Origin: CAVYWD01 sp963772225
GTDB lineage: Bacteria; Myxococcota; Myxococcia; Myxococcales; UBA5297
NCBI GenBank assembly: GCA_963772225.1
Contig: CAVYWD010000011.1
Span: forward strand, 372,001-436,000
Direction: 5' to 3'
DNA length: 64,000 nucleotides
The notes below the pieces were generated by a model. That model did not search any database. It was given only the letters and a program-made list of their open reading frames with translations, and had not been told where the DNA came from. Below are positions 43,373 to 51,711 of the stretch, piece by piece. How positions within the stretch are numbered: the first letter of the stretch is position 1; each line of letters opens with the position of its first letter. The translations under genes and the position numbers were made by a program.

Positions 43373-46362
43373 GCGGCTCGCGGCGCGAGCGCCGCCCCGC
43401 CCGGCGCGGCTTGAGGCTCGACAGGAGAAGCGAGCAGGTGAGCCCTGTCTCCCGCCGCACCAGCGACCCCAGGCACGCGGCGAGGGCGGTCCTCCCCGGA
43501 GATCGCGGGGCTGCGTCGACGGTAACGGTCGAGGCAATCCTGCTCTGGCAAATATTCTGCGCGGCGGCGCCGCGCCACGAGAGCGAGCCCCATCAGGATC
43601 CCTGCCATCGCCCCGCCGCCCGAGGAACCGGTCCCCTCGGCTCGGCAGCCGCATCCCGAGCCGATCCCTAGGGCGAACGGGTCGATCTCCTCGCCGGAGT
43701 TCCCGTTGAGCGCGTCTTGCGCCCCGCCGTCGGAAAGCCCGGGCTGGCTGGATCCGCCGTCGGCGGGCATTGCGCCGTCCTGCGCGCCACCATCCTGCGC
43801 GGGGGCGTCCGTTGCTCCGCCGTCCGCCGGCTCCGGGCAGACCGTCGCACCCACGTCGCCCCACGCAGGTGTGCCGGTCGGCGATCCGACCGTCACGTGC
43901 GCATACGCCTGGGCCCCGTCCTTGTCGATGCCCAGCACCAGCACCGTCGCCGAGCCGTTGCCCGCGATGAACGCCCCGGTCGACTCGTCGATGTTGGCGC
44001 ATGTCGCCGGCGACGTGGAGTCGCACAGCGAGTCCTCGCCCACGAACCAGCGAAGGGGCGGCGCGCCGCCCGTTGGACTGAATTGCACGGACGCCCTGGG
44101 CGCGAGACTCGCCGTCGAAGGAGACAGGCAGAAGTCGATCGGCGCGAAGCTCACCCGCACCTTGGGCGATGTCGACGCGAGGTGGTGCGCGTCGCCGCCG
44201 TACATCGCCACCACGTCCACGTACTGGGCGCCAGGGTTGATGGCGCCGGGAGGGATGGCCGCCGACAGCGTCGCTGTGCCGCCCGAGGTCGTCCCGCTGG
44301 CGACGGCCTGCGCGCCGAGCGTCCACGAGCCCAAGTTGAGATCGGACGTTCCATCGGGGTTGTACGACTGAAACGCGTAGGTCACCGTTCCGCCGACCTC
44401 GTCGGACGTGGGCGCCGGCACGGTGACCTTGGCGTTGAGCGCGACCGCGGCTCCCTCGCTGGTGCTCGCCGGGAGCGCCGTGAGCACCGTCGCGGTGGGG
44501 GCGAGCGCGGCCCAAGCGTTAATCAGGACGGCCGCGTTCGGCGCGCCAAGCCCCGTCGCGCAGTCGTACCCGGTGGCGGCCGCGAAACCGTATTGCCCGC
44601 CGGCCGGGCACCCGGGGTCGGCGCCTGCCTTGCACTGGATCTTGTTGTCGCCGGACGTGATGTCGTGGAATGCCGAAGGCACCGAGCGCTGCAGGGCGTA
44701 GAGCATCGGGTTGATGTTCCCGAGCCGCCCTTTCGTGGCCTGGTTGGCGAGCGCGACCACGCCCGCCATCGATGGCGTCCCCGCCGATGTCCCTCCGATG
44801 AGATAGAAGGCGGGGGACTTCCCCGACGCGGAGCAGTCCTGCCCCGAGAGCGTGCAGGCGACGAAGTACCCGGGAGCCGACGACGAGGCGGCGACCGCGA
44901 CGTCCGGCACCTGGCGCATCGCCGAGGGCGTGACGCCGGTGGGGAGGGAGCCGGTCATGGAACAGGTCGGCAGCTGGCTCTGGTATTCCGGGCGCGCGAA
45001 CACGGCGCTAACTCCGCCGCCTCCCGCGGCCGGACTCGACGCGCGGTCCGACTCCTTCCACGCCGACTCGCCCGACGGATACCCCGTGGCGTACCCGTCG
45101 GCGCCCCAGGAAATGCTCCCCGCGGGGAACTGCGTTCCGCCGACGGCGGTCACGCTCGGGTAGGACGCGGGCATGTCCACATAGAGCCCCGCGACCCCGT
45201 TCGGCGCGCAGTCGGCGGCCCCCGCGTCGCCCGATGCCGCGAGATAGCTGATTCCGAGCAGGCTCGCCGCCGACCCGTACACGGCAAAGATGTCCGCGTC
45301 CGCGGGCGTCATCTGGTACTCGCACCCCCCCCAGCTCTCGCTCAGGACGGGCGCCAAGTTCTGCTCGATGGCGTAGTACGTCGCGCTTTCGACGTTCGGG
45401 TCTTGCGACCCGACGAAGACGAAGTTGATCGCCGCCTTCGGCGCGATCCCCCCGGCCCATTCGACGTCAAGGTACCCCTCGAGCCCCTCTCCGACGGTGC
45501 CCGCGACGGCCGGCCCGGTATTCGGCACGAGGGTCATCGCCACGGTCGAGGCCGGCAGCTTGAACGCCGCGCGAAACGCGTCGATGTCGGCCTGCGCGAG
45601 CTTGGCGGTCCCGACGATCGCGATGGTCACGCCCGTCCCGTCGAGCGGCGTCTTGCCGGCCCCCGGCGAGTAAAGCGGCGCCACGCCATAGATGTTGGCC
45701 CAGTCGGGCGGCCCCAGCCCGCGGTCGTTTCCGTTCACGTAGGCCGGCACCGGCGCCGCCCGGCGGGACGCGGGGCGGGCCACGAAGCTGTGGGCGTTGT
45801 GAAGTCCGAGGACGACGTCGGCCAGCGCAGAGGGGACGGCCGGCGCGGTGGCCATCGCGTAGTGCGTCTCTCCGCCGATGCTGTAGCGGCGCATCTGGCT
45901 GTGAAATGCCGCCTCGACGGCGCCGACGGTTCCCGAGAAGCTCGCCCGCGCGCCGAGGGGCGAGGGCTCGTGCACCTCGAGCCCTTGGCTCGCGAGCCAG
46001 GCCCGCGCGAGGTCGACGTCCGCCGGGCGAGCGCCGAAGCGCGCGGCGTACTCGCCTGGGGTGAGCCATCGGTGGAAGCTCGGAGAGGTCGGATCGACCT
46101 GCGCGGCGAGGAGGGCGTCGCGGTCGCGGGTCTGCTCGGGGGTCAGCTTGAAGACGAGCGACAGGTTCGACAGACGCGTCTCGTGTGGGAGCGCTCCGAC
46201 ATCGAGCTCGCTCCGCGCGAGCGGGTGCGCGCTCCGCTCGAGGCGCACGCGCTCGGGCCGGCGCGCCGCAGAGAGGACCGAGGCGGAGCCGCGGTCAGGG
46301 CTGCAGCCGCCTGCGAGCATAGCCGACGCGAGGGCAAGCGCCGCGCGGTACACAAGTGGCAT
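43240..46362 (-). CDS. secreted sedolisin (S53) peptidase lipoprotein with MYXO-CTERM-like tail
   Basis: A 1,040-residue protease precursor. It has a lipobox LAGGC (Cys20), then a pro-kumamolisin activation domain (about 60-200: RLSNLSLVFKLTPEQTRDRD, FHRWLTPGEYAARFG). The S53 domain carries E295 and D299 in EGYLDVEWAGG, D379 in AASGDAGAA and S526 in IGGTSAGTPSMAG, a complete set. Ig-like/bacterial repeats follow, then an Asp/Gly/Pro-rich spacer and SGCGCR with GGAMAGILMGLALVARRRR, a MYXO-CTERM-type sorting signal. About 105 further residues after the RRRR look unnatural, and the last 133 bp overlap the HEAT-type gene, so the original stop was probably lost. Acidic peptidase acting outside the cell is expected. 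Confidence 0.85.
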   Translation of the reverse strand: MPLVYRAALALASAMLAGGCSPDRGSASVLSAARRPERVRLERSAHPLARSELDVGALPHETRLSNLSLVFKLTPEQTRDRDALLAAQVDPTSPSFHRWLTPGEYAARFGARPADVDLARAWLASQGLEVHEPSPLGARASFSGTVGAVEAAFHSQMRRYSIGGETHYAMATAPAVPSALADVVLGLHNAHSFVARPASRRAAPVPAYVNGNDRGLGPPDWANIYGVAPLYSPGAGKTPLDGTGVTIAIVGTAKLAQADIDAFRAAFKLPASTVAMTLVPNTGPAVAGTVGEGLEGYLDVEWAGGIAPKAAINFVFVGSQDPNVESATYYAIEQNLAPVLSESWGGCEYQMTPADADIFAVYGSAASLLGISYLAASGDAGAADCAPNGVAGLYVDMPASYPSVTAVGGTQFPAGSISWGADGYATGYPSGESAWKESDRASSPAAGGGGVSAVFARPEYQSQLPTCSMTGSLPTGVTPSAMRQVPDVAVAASSSAPGYFVACTLSGQDCSASGKSPAFYLIGGTSAGTPSMAGVVALANQATKGRLGNINPMLYALQRSVPSAFHDITSGDNKIQCKAGADPGCPAGGQYGFAAATGYDCATGLGAPNAAVLINAWAALAPTATVLTALPASTSEGAAVALNAKVTVPAPTSDEVGGTVTYAFQSYNPDGTSDLNLGSWTLGAQAVASGTTSGGTATLSAAIPPGAINPGAQYVDVVAMYGGDAHHLASTSPKVRVSFAPIDFCLSPSTASLAPRASVQFSPTGGAPPLRWFVGEDSLCDSTSPATCANIDESTGAFIAGNGSATVLVLGIDKDGAQAYAHVTVGSPTGTPAWGDVGATVCPEPADGGATDAPAQDGGAQDGAMPADGGSSQPGLSDGGAQDALNGNSGEEIDPFALGIGSGCGCRAEGTGSSGGGAMAGILMGLALVARRRRAEYLPEQDCLDRYRRRSPAISGEDRPRRVPGVAGAAGDRAHLLASPVEPQAAPGGAALAPRAAYEMLDAPLPESGPSSSGPCGASPKRVRRIARPARRAVRTTSRS
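43262..43433 (+). repeat. repeat B, copy 1
   Basis: Direct repeat of 46900-47067 with over 90% identity. It spans the last 111 bases of the HEAT-type gene, its stop and the following spacer, up to ACAGGAGAAGCGA, which in copy 2 is the ribosome binding site of the HD gene. The sedolisin gene lies between the two copies. Confidence 0.9.
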
Positions 46363-46899
46363 CTCGGCCGATCCTTGGAGGAATTGGCATTGGAAGAAAT
46401 ACGACAAAGCTAGCGGGCGCCTGGGCATGAGCTCAAGCCGGCTCGCGTCGCGTCGGGGGCGTGCGGGCTCCGGTGCGCTTCGTACCGGGTTCGGCGCGAC
46501 GCCCTATCCGCGCTGAATGACGAGCGTCGCGAGCAGCAGCGGCGCGTCACCCTTGTTGCTCTTGTCTTCGGGAGCATTGAGAATGAGGTCATCCGCGCTG
46601 GGTCAACCCGAATTCCACGCGGGCGCTTCGTGGGATCATTCGCTTGCTGCGGCACGATGCGCGTCGTCTTCTTGGGAGCGTGAGCGCCTGATCCTGCGCG
46701 AGGGAACCCGAGGGGCGACGGCGCTCACCGCCGGCGCCGCCACGGCTCGAGCCATGCTCGAAACGATATGGGTCCGGCCGACCCGTGCTGGGCTCTGTCG
46801 AGCGCGCAGAGGTTCGTGTATCTTCATCGTCAGCTCGGCTCGCGGCTCTCGTCCTCGCACAGGCGCCAAACGAGAGTCCGGTCAGCGTGGCCGACCTGA
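46363..46899. other. 537-base region upstream of the sedolisin gene
   Basis: It should hold the sedolisin promoter. A short minus-strand gene remnant is suspected at 46504-46602. The rest shows no gene, repeat or clear hairpin. It is part of the insert lying between repeat B copies. Confidence 0.4.
46504..46602 (-). pseudogene. possible C-terminal gene scrap
   Basis: One minus-strand frame reads DDLILNAPEDKSNKGDAPLL then LATLVIQRG and a stop, and looks like a real protein end. Just upstream the frame contains a stop, while another frame gives ARVEFGLTQ, so a frameshift or truncation is likely. No family is assigned. Confidence 0.25.
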
Positions 46900-47067
46900 A
46901 CCGCGCGCCGCGCGGGCCTCGCGATGCGGCGCACCTCTTCGGAGACGCCCCGCTAGGCCCGGATGACGACGGCCCCGACTCGGGCAGCGGCGCATCCGGC
47001 ATTTCGTAGGCGGCTCGCGGCGCGAGCGCCGCCTTGCCCGGCGCGGTCGAGGCGACAGGAGAAGCGA
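46900..47067 (+). repeat. repeat B, copy 2
   Basis: Copy of 43262-43433. It keeps the end of the HEAT-type gene, but one base is lost (ACCTCTTC instead of ACCCTCTTC), so it is a dead 3-prime fragment. It runs directly into the start of the HD gene, showing that the HEAT and HD genes were neighbours before the sedolisin segment separated them. Confidence 0.9.
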
Positions 47068-48380
47068 TGGCGGAGTCGATCAAGATCACCCCCGCGGCCG
47101 GCGACGGCGCCTTCGACAAGGCCGACCTGGCCCGCGAGTACTCCGAGAAGCTCCAGACCGCGGGCCGCACCCTGGTGAGCTCGCTCTACATGCTGGTGCG
47201 CTCGGCCAAGCTCTACGACGCCGAGAACGCCGTCTTCGACCGGCCGCTGAAGCAGCTGCAGGACACCCTCAACCAGATCATCGCCATGGACGGAAAGCTG
47301 GACCTCCAGGGCGTCAAGGAGAGCTTCTACCTCAACTCCATGCTGGTGAAGGTGGACGCCAACTCCCTCGACAACCAGCGGATGCTCATCAACGACATGC
47401 GGGCCAAGGACGTCGGCGGCTTCTCGCTGACTCGGCCGGTCACGCCCGACGAGCTCCGGAGCTTCCTGGCCATCTTCGGCAAGGACCAGACCCAGGCCGC
47501 CGAGGAGGACGGGCTCCCGGGTCGCAAGCTCGTCCAGATGAAGCTCACCCGGTACTCCAAGCTCAAGGACAAGCTCGACCGGGACGTGCTCGCCGACGAC
47601 GAGCAGAAGGTCGACCGCAAGAAGTACGCGCTCACCTGCTTCGCGCGCGCGGTGTTCTTCCTGCGCCGCTACAACGACCGGATGCGGCAGAAGAAGCCCA
47701 TGCCCGCGGCCCGCGCCAACCGCGTGGTGCAGGACCTGGTGGACGTGAGCTACGAGCACCGCTCGCACTTCCTGGGCATGACGTCGCTGCGCGAGGACGG
47801 CGACTACCACGTGTTCCACCAGGTCAACACCTGCCTCATGGCCATCGTCTTCGCTAACGAGCTCGAGTTCACCAAACAGCAGATGCGCGACGTGGGCATG
47901 GTGGCCCTGTTCCACGAGACGGGGATGAGCGTCTTGCCCGACGACCTGCTCAGCAAGCCCGGCGCCCTCACGCCGGACGAGAAGCACCGGATCCGGCGGG
48001 CGAATCTCGAGACCACGCGGCAGATCCTCTCCGAGAAGGCGTACTCCAAGTCGTCGCTCATCCGCCTGGTCGCCACCGCGGAGCACAAGCAGGAGTTCGG
48101 CACCGCGGTGAAGGACAGCCGCGGCAACGTGCAGATGGTCCTGCCCAAGGACGCGCTGAGCGTCTACGCGAAGGTGGTCTCCATCTGCTGCGTCTACGAC
48201 GCGCTCACCTCCAAGCGGCCCTTCCGCGACGCCTACGGCCCCGAGATCGCCCTGACGCTCATGTGGACCGAGATGCGCCACAAGTTCGACCCGGACCTGC
48301 TCCGGGTCTTCATGAAGGTCATGGCCATCCAGCCCGTGCGCGTGCTCCCCAGGGGGCGCCAGACCGTCTCGCTGGGCTAG
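47067..48380 (+). CDS. HD-domain (HD-GYP-like, degenerate) signalling protein
   Basis: A 437-residue cytosolic protein. Residues 20-155 form the same module as in the HEAT-type protein (SLYMLVRSAKLYDAENAVFD, DGKLDLQGVKESFYLNSML, SLTRPVTPDELRSFLAIF). The C-terminal half is an HD superfamily domain: YHVFHQVNTCLMAIVFANEL, MVALFHETGMSVLPDDLL (HE instead of HD), LVATAEHKQEFG and VSICCVYDALTSKRPFRDAY, which follows the HD-GYP outline. Replacement of the metal Asp by Glu and absence of a GYP triplet make cyclic-di-GMP hydrolysis doubtful; binding or another phosphohydrolase activity is possible. The start at 47067 follows AGGAG. It is the former partner of the HEAT-type gene. Confidence 0.8.
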   Translation: MAESIKITPAAGDGAFDKADLAREYSEKLQTAGRTLVSSLYMLVRSAKLYDAENAVFDRPLKQLQDTLNQIIAMDGKLDLQGVKESFYLNSMLVKVDANSLDNQRMLINDMRAKDVGGFSLTRPVTPDELRSFLAIFGKDQTQAAEEDGLPGRKLVQMKLTRYSKLKDKLDRDVLADDEQKVDRKKYALTCFARAVFFLRRYNDRMRQKKPMPAARANRVVQDLVDVSYEHRSHFLGMTSLREDGDYHVFHQVNTCLMAIVFANELEFTKQQMRDVGMVALFHETGMSVLPDDLLSKPGALTPDEKHRIRRANLETTRQILSEKAYSKSSLIRLVATAEHKQEFGTAVKDSRGNVQMVLPKDALSVYAKVVSICCVYDALTSKRPFRDAYGPEIALTLMWTEMRHKFDPDLLRVFMKVMAIQPVRVLPRGRQTVSLG

Positions 48381-48448
48381 AATCCGGGCGCGTCCATCGG
48401 CCGCCAAGGCCCTGGGCCCGCGAGACGACCCCCTGACGAGGAAACGCC

Positions 48449-49081
48449 ATGAACCGGTCCTTGTTGCTGTGTGCCGCTTTGCTGCTCTCCAGCGCCCCCG
48501 CCTTCGCCCAGCCAGGGCCTGAGGGGCAAGATCACCGCGAGGTCCACAAAGACAAGCGTGAGATGCACGAGGACTTCTTCGACCTCAAAGCGCTCGAGGC
48601 CCTGCGGGCCGACTTCGACGCCGCCCGCGCGCGGAACGACGCCAGGGCGCTCGAGGCCATCGATCGCCGCCTCCGGGAACAGGTGAGCCGCGAGCTCGCC
48701 GACGACAAGGCCGACCTCCGGCGCGACAAGGCCGAGATGCACCGCGACCGACGCGAGCTTGGCGGCGACGAGCGGCTCCTCGACCGCGACGCCGACGACG
48801 GCCGGCCCCGCGCGGCGGCCGCCGACGAGCGCGAGCTGCACCACGACCGCCGCGAGCTCCGCGACGAGGCCCAGGACGCCGCGGCGCACCGCGAGTTCCT
48901 CCAGCGCCACCGCGAGATCCTCCGCGACCTCGACGCCATCGCGGGCCGCCTGGACGCCGGCGCCCTCAACCGCCGGCGAGGGCTCATCGACCAGCTCGTC
49001 GACGTGGCGCGCTCCGAGCTGCACCAGGACAAGCGAAAGCTCCACGAAGATCGCCGTGAGCTTCGCGACGACCACCGCTAG
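48449..49081 (+). CDS. secreted highly charged coiled-coil protein
   Basis: A 210-residue protein with a signal peptide (MNRSLLLCAALLLSSAPAFA, cleavage after AFA). The mature chain is about half Arg, Asp, Glu, Lys and His in helical repeats: HKDKREMHEDF, DKADLRRDKAEMHRDRREL, HHDRRELRDEAQD and KLHEDRRELRDD. The heptad-like H-x-D-x-R-E-L pattern suggests a long periplasmic coiled coil that could bind metal ions through His/Asp. No enzyme motif or family is recognised. It follows the HD gene by 68 bp on the same strand and is convergent with the sensor kinase. Confidence 0.6.
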   Translation: MNRSLLLCAALLLSSAPAFAQPGPEGQDHREVHKDKREMHEDFFDLKALEALRADFDAARARNDARALEAIDRRLREQVSRELADDKADLRRDKAEMHRDRRELGGDERLLDRDADDGRPRAAAADERELHHDRRELRDEAQDAAAHREFLQRHREILRDLDAIAGRLDAGALNRRRGLIDQLVDVARSELHQDKRKLHEDRRELRDDHR

Positions 49082-49084
49082 CGG

Positions 49085-50776
49085 TCAGGGAGCAGGCGGC
49101 CGGACGCTGGGCGCGCCGCCCTTCCTCGGCAGGGCCAGCCGGAAGAGCGCCCCGCGCCCCGGCTGTCCCGCCTCCTCCAGCCTTCCGCCGTGCTCCTGCG
49201 CGATGCGCAGGCCGATGGCGAGCCCCAGGCCGGTGCCGGTCTCCTTGGTGGTGTAGTAGGGCTCGAAAATCCGCCCGCGGTCCTCCGGCTTCACGCCCGG
49301 ACCCCGGTCCTCTACCTCGAGCCACGCCTCGCCTGCGGCGCCGCGCCGGGCGCGCACGGCGATGGAGCCCGCCCGGCCGGCCATCGCCTGGTCCGCGTTG
49401 GTCAAGAGGTTGATGAGCACCTGCATCAGCTGGTCGCGGTCGGCCATGACGAGCAGCCCGGGCTCGAGCGCGCGCTCCACCGCGGCGCCGCTCTGTGCCC
49501 CGGACCAGAGCGAGAGCACCTGGGAGGCGAGCTCGGCCAGGTCCACTTCGTCCATCCGCGGCTTGGGGAGGCGGGCGAACTTCGAGAACTCGTCCACGAT
49601 CCGCCGCAGGCGCTCGACCTCCTCCAGCATCGCGCCCGCCGACTCCTTGAAGATCTCGTCGAAGTCCGTCCGCCTCGCGCGATGGGCCGCGAGCAGCGTC
49701 TCCAGCGACATGCGGATGGGCGTGAGCGGGTTCTTGATCTCGTGGGCCAGTCGGCGCGCGACTCCCTGCCACGCGGCGACGCGCTCGGCCACCGCCGCCC
49801 GCTCGGTGGCGCTGCGCAGGTCGCGGCTCATGGCGTTGAAGGCCTCGACGAGCTCCCCGAGCTCTCCCGAGGCTCTGGCATCGACCTCGCGGCCCAGCTC
49901 GCCGGCGGCGATGGCGGTGGCGGCCCCGGCCACCGCCGCGACCGGTCGGCTGATCCGCGCGGCGAGAGCGACGCCGAGCGCCAGGGCCGCGCCGAGCAGC
50001 GCGAGCCACAGGGCCGCCGCGGCGCGGGCGATGCTCGAGCGGGTGCTCCTCACGCCGGCGTCGGAGAGCTCCACCTGGACCGCGCCCAGCGGCGCGTCGC
50101 CGTCCTTCAGGGCGATCTGCCGAGCGCGCGGCGCCGCCAACGCCGCGGTCCGGGCGACCTCCTTGTCGAGGTCGCGCACCGCCACCGCCGCGCCCGTCAA
50201 CTCGGCGAGCTGGCGCGCCCAAGCCCCGCCGATCAGCCGGCCGCCGACCACGTAGATGCGCTGCCGCCCGTAGTCCACCGGCCGCGCGGCGAGCATGGCC
50301 AGCGCCGGGGCGAAACCTTCGGGCGACTTGACCTCCACGCGCATCGGCGCCGCCTTGCCGGGCCGGGTCTGGCCCAGCTCCAGCGCGGCGCGGTGCGGGT
50401 CGCCCGCGCGCGCCGGCAGGTGCCCGGAGGTGAGGATGCGGCCGTCGGCGTCGAGGAGCTCGAGCGCGTCGAGACCGGAGAGCGCCATCAGCCGCTCGCC
50501 CAGAGGCATGATGGCGGCGCGGTCGCCCTCGCCGGAGTGGAGCGTCCGCGCGACCTCCTCGACCGCCTGCTCCGCGGCGAGCTCCTTCACCGCGCGCTCC
50601 ACCTGCGCGCCCAGGTCCGAGAGCGCCGCCTGCGCCGCGCGGGAGGCGCCGTCGAGCCGAGCGTCGAGCTCGCGGTCGAACACTTGCTGAAGCTCGGCCA
50701 GCGCCCATGGGAGGGCGATGAGGAACGGCAACGCCGAGACCGCGGTCAAGAGGATGAGCTGGGTGCGAAGGCGCAT
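49085..50776 (-). CDS. NtrY-like membrane sensor histidine kinase
   Basis: A 563-residue kinase. An N-terminal membrane helix (RLRTQLILLTAVSALPFLIA) and a second helix (WLALLGAALALGVALAARI) flank a periplasmic sensor region of about 250 residues. A HAMP linker (PVAAVAGAATAIAAGELG) and then HisKA follow, with VARRLAHEIKNPLTPIRMSL (phospho-acceptor His). The ATPase has N-box LINLLTNADQAM, G1 VEDRGPGVKPE, F-box GRIFEPYYTTK and G2 TGLGLAIGL. The H-box and overall layout match NtrY-type kinases that pair with NtrC regulators; an NtrC-type gene lies 6 kb away at 57146. The start is uncertain: an ATG at 50884 adds 36 residues. Confidence 0.9.
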   Translation of the reverse strand: MRLRTQLILLTAVSALPFLIALPWALAELQQVFDRELDARLDGASRAAQAALSDLGAQVERAVKELAAEQAVEEVARTLHSGEGDRAAIMPLGERLMALSGLDALELLDADGRILTSGHLPARAGDPHRAALELGQTRPGKAAPMRVEVKSPEGFAPALAMLAARPVDYGRQRIYVVGGRLIGGAWARQLAELTGAAVAVRDLDKEVARTAALAAPRARQIALKDGDAPLGAVQVELSDAGVRSTRSSIARAAAALWLALLGAALALGVALAARISRPVAAVAGAATAIAAGELGREVDARASGELGELVEAFNAMSRDLRSATERAAVAERVAAWQGVARRLAHEIKNPLTPIRMSLETLLAAHRARRTDFDEIFKESAGAMLEEVERLRRIVDEFSKFARLPKPRMDEVDLAELASQVLSLWSGAQSGAAVERALEPGLLVMADRDQLMQVLINLLTNADQAMAGRAGSIAVRARRGAAGEAWLEVEDRGPGVKPEDRGRIFEPYYTTKETGTGLGLAIGLRIAQEHGGRLEEAGQPGRGALFRLALPRKGGAPSVRPPAP

Positions 50777-50889
50777 GTGCGAGGCGCGAAAGACCGGCGG
50801 TGCGTGAGCGGCCCATCGCGGCCGCCCCAGCTCGAGCCTGACACGAAAGCGGTCTGATCGCCTCTCGAAAGACCTCTCCCCCATCGCCC

Positions 50890-50909
50890 CGTCCCCGTGA
50901 GCGGGGACG
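50890..50909. terminator. hairpin between Rieske and sensor kinase genes
   Basis: CGTCCCC, six bases, GGGGACG form a perfect 7-bp GC-rich stem 118 bases after the Rieske stop. No T run follows on either strand, so it may be a weak terminator or an attenuating hairpin ahead of the kinase gene. Confidence 0.3.
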
Positions 50910-51027
50910 AGTTGGGGTGAGGCCGACCTGTCCGGGCCAGTCGCGGGCCGGCAAGCCTACGCCCCCGGGCCGAGGGGCACCTAAGGAGCGGGTCGGCGCC
51001 TTTGTAGATCCCGCCCTCAGCGGCAGA

Positions 51028-51513
51028 TCACGCCCTGAGCTCGAGGAAGGTCTCCGCCGGGACGACCTCGTGCTTGTCCACGACGAGCTCGCCGCTCGGG
51101 GTCTGGGTCACTCGGAACCACGCCAGCGGGGCCGGAGCCGGTCCACCGGTGACCCCGCCGCGATCGTCGTAGGTGCTGCCGTGGCAGGGGCAGTCGAATC
51201 CGCTGTCGCTCGGATTGACCGTGCACCCGAGATGCGTGCAGACCGTGCTGATCGCCCCCACGCGGTTGCCGGTGCGTCGAACGACGATCTTCGCGTCCGG
51301 AAACGCCACCTGGCTCCCCGACGAGAACAGGTCGGGGGAGCCGATGGGAACGCGCGACGGCGGCCCGTAGGTGACGCGCGGGCGCAGGTAGGGGATGCCC
51401 AGCCCCGCGGCCGCGACGCCCACCAGGGCGACAGCAGCGCTGCTGAGCAGGGTGAGAAATCCGCGCCGAGAGGGTTTCCGCTCGGCGAGTGCGGCTTGGG
51501 CATGGGACGTCAT
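51028..51513 (-). CDS. Rieske 2Fe-2S protein, Tat-exported
   Basis: A 161-residue protein resembling the Rieske subunit of cytochrome bc complexes. A twin-arginine signal (PSRRGFLTLLSSAAVALVG) serves as export signal or anchor. The cluster motifs are complete: C92-T-H94 with C97 and C108-P-C110-H111, giving ligands C92, H94, C108 and H111 and a C97-C110 disulfide. Residues around VCTHLGCTVN and FDCPCHGSTYD are canonical. The usual cytochrome b and c1 genes are not adjacent, so it may serve another oxidoreductase or be an orphan subunit. It faces the periplasm. The start at 51513 is supported by the Tat signal. Confidence 0.88.
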   Translation of the reverse strand: MTSHAQAALAERKPSRRGFLTLLSSAAVALVGVAAAGLGIPYLRPRVTYGPPSRVPIGSPDLFSSGSQVAFPDAKIVVRRTGNRVGAISTVCTHLGCTVNPSDSGFDCPCHGSTYDDRGGVTGGPAPAPLAWFRVTQTPSGELVVDKHEVVPAETFLELRA

Positions 51514-51711
51514 CGGATCTCCTGGGACCCGGCGGTTCGCCGGCCCTTGCGACGAGTTCGTTCATCGAACGTGCCGGTAGGAACAGCAACAGGTGGGCCA
51601 AAGGAGCGCTGGCGCATTCCTCCCTCTACGGCGAGCCGAAGCCGTCGTCCTCCGTGCACCAGATTGTCCCAAGGCCGAGACGGTTCGTGTCGAAAGGCGA
51701 GTCGGCCGGGC

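Noticed and set aside
43717..46413. An 898-codon plus-strand open frame antiparallel to the sedolisin
   Set aside because: Arg/Gly-rich translation without any domain. It is a GC-skew shadow of the minus-strand gene, which has a complete catalytic set.
38749..47067. Insertion sequence ends for the repeat A and B pairs
   Set aside because: The copies carry gene ends and leaders, not terminal inverted repeats, and no transposase lies between them.
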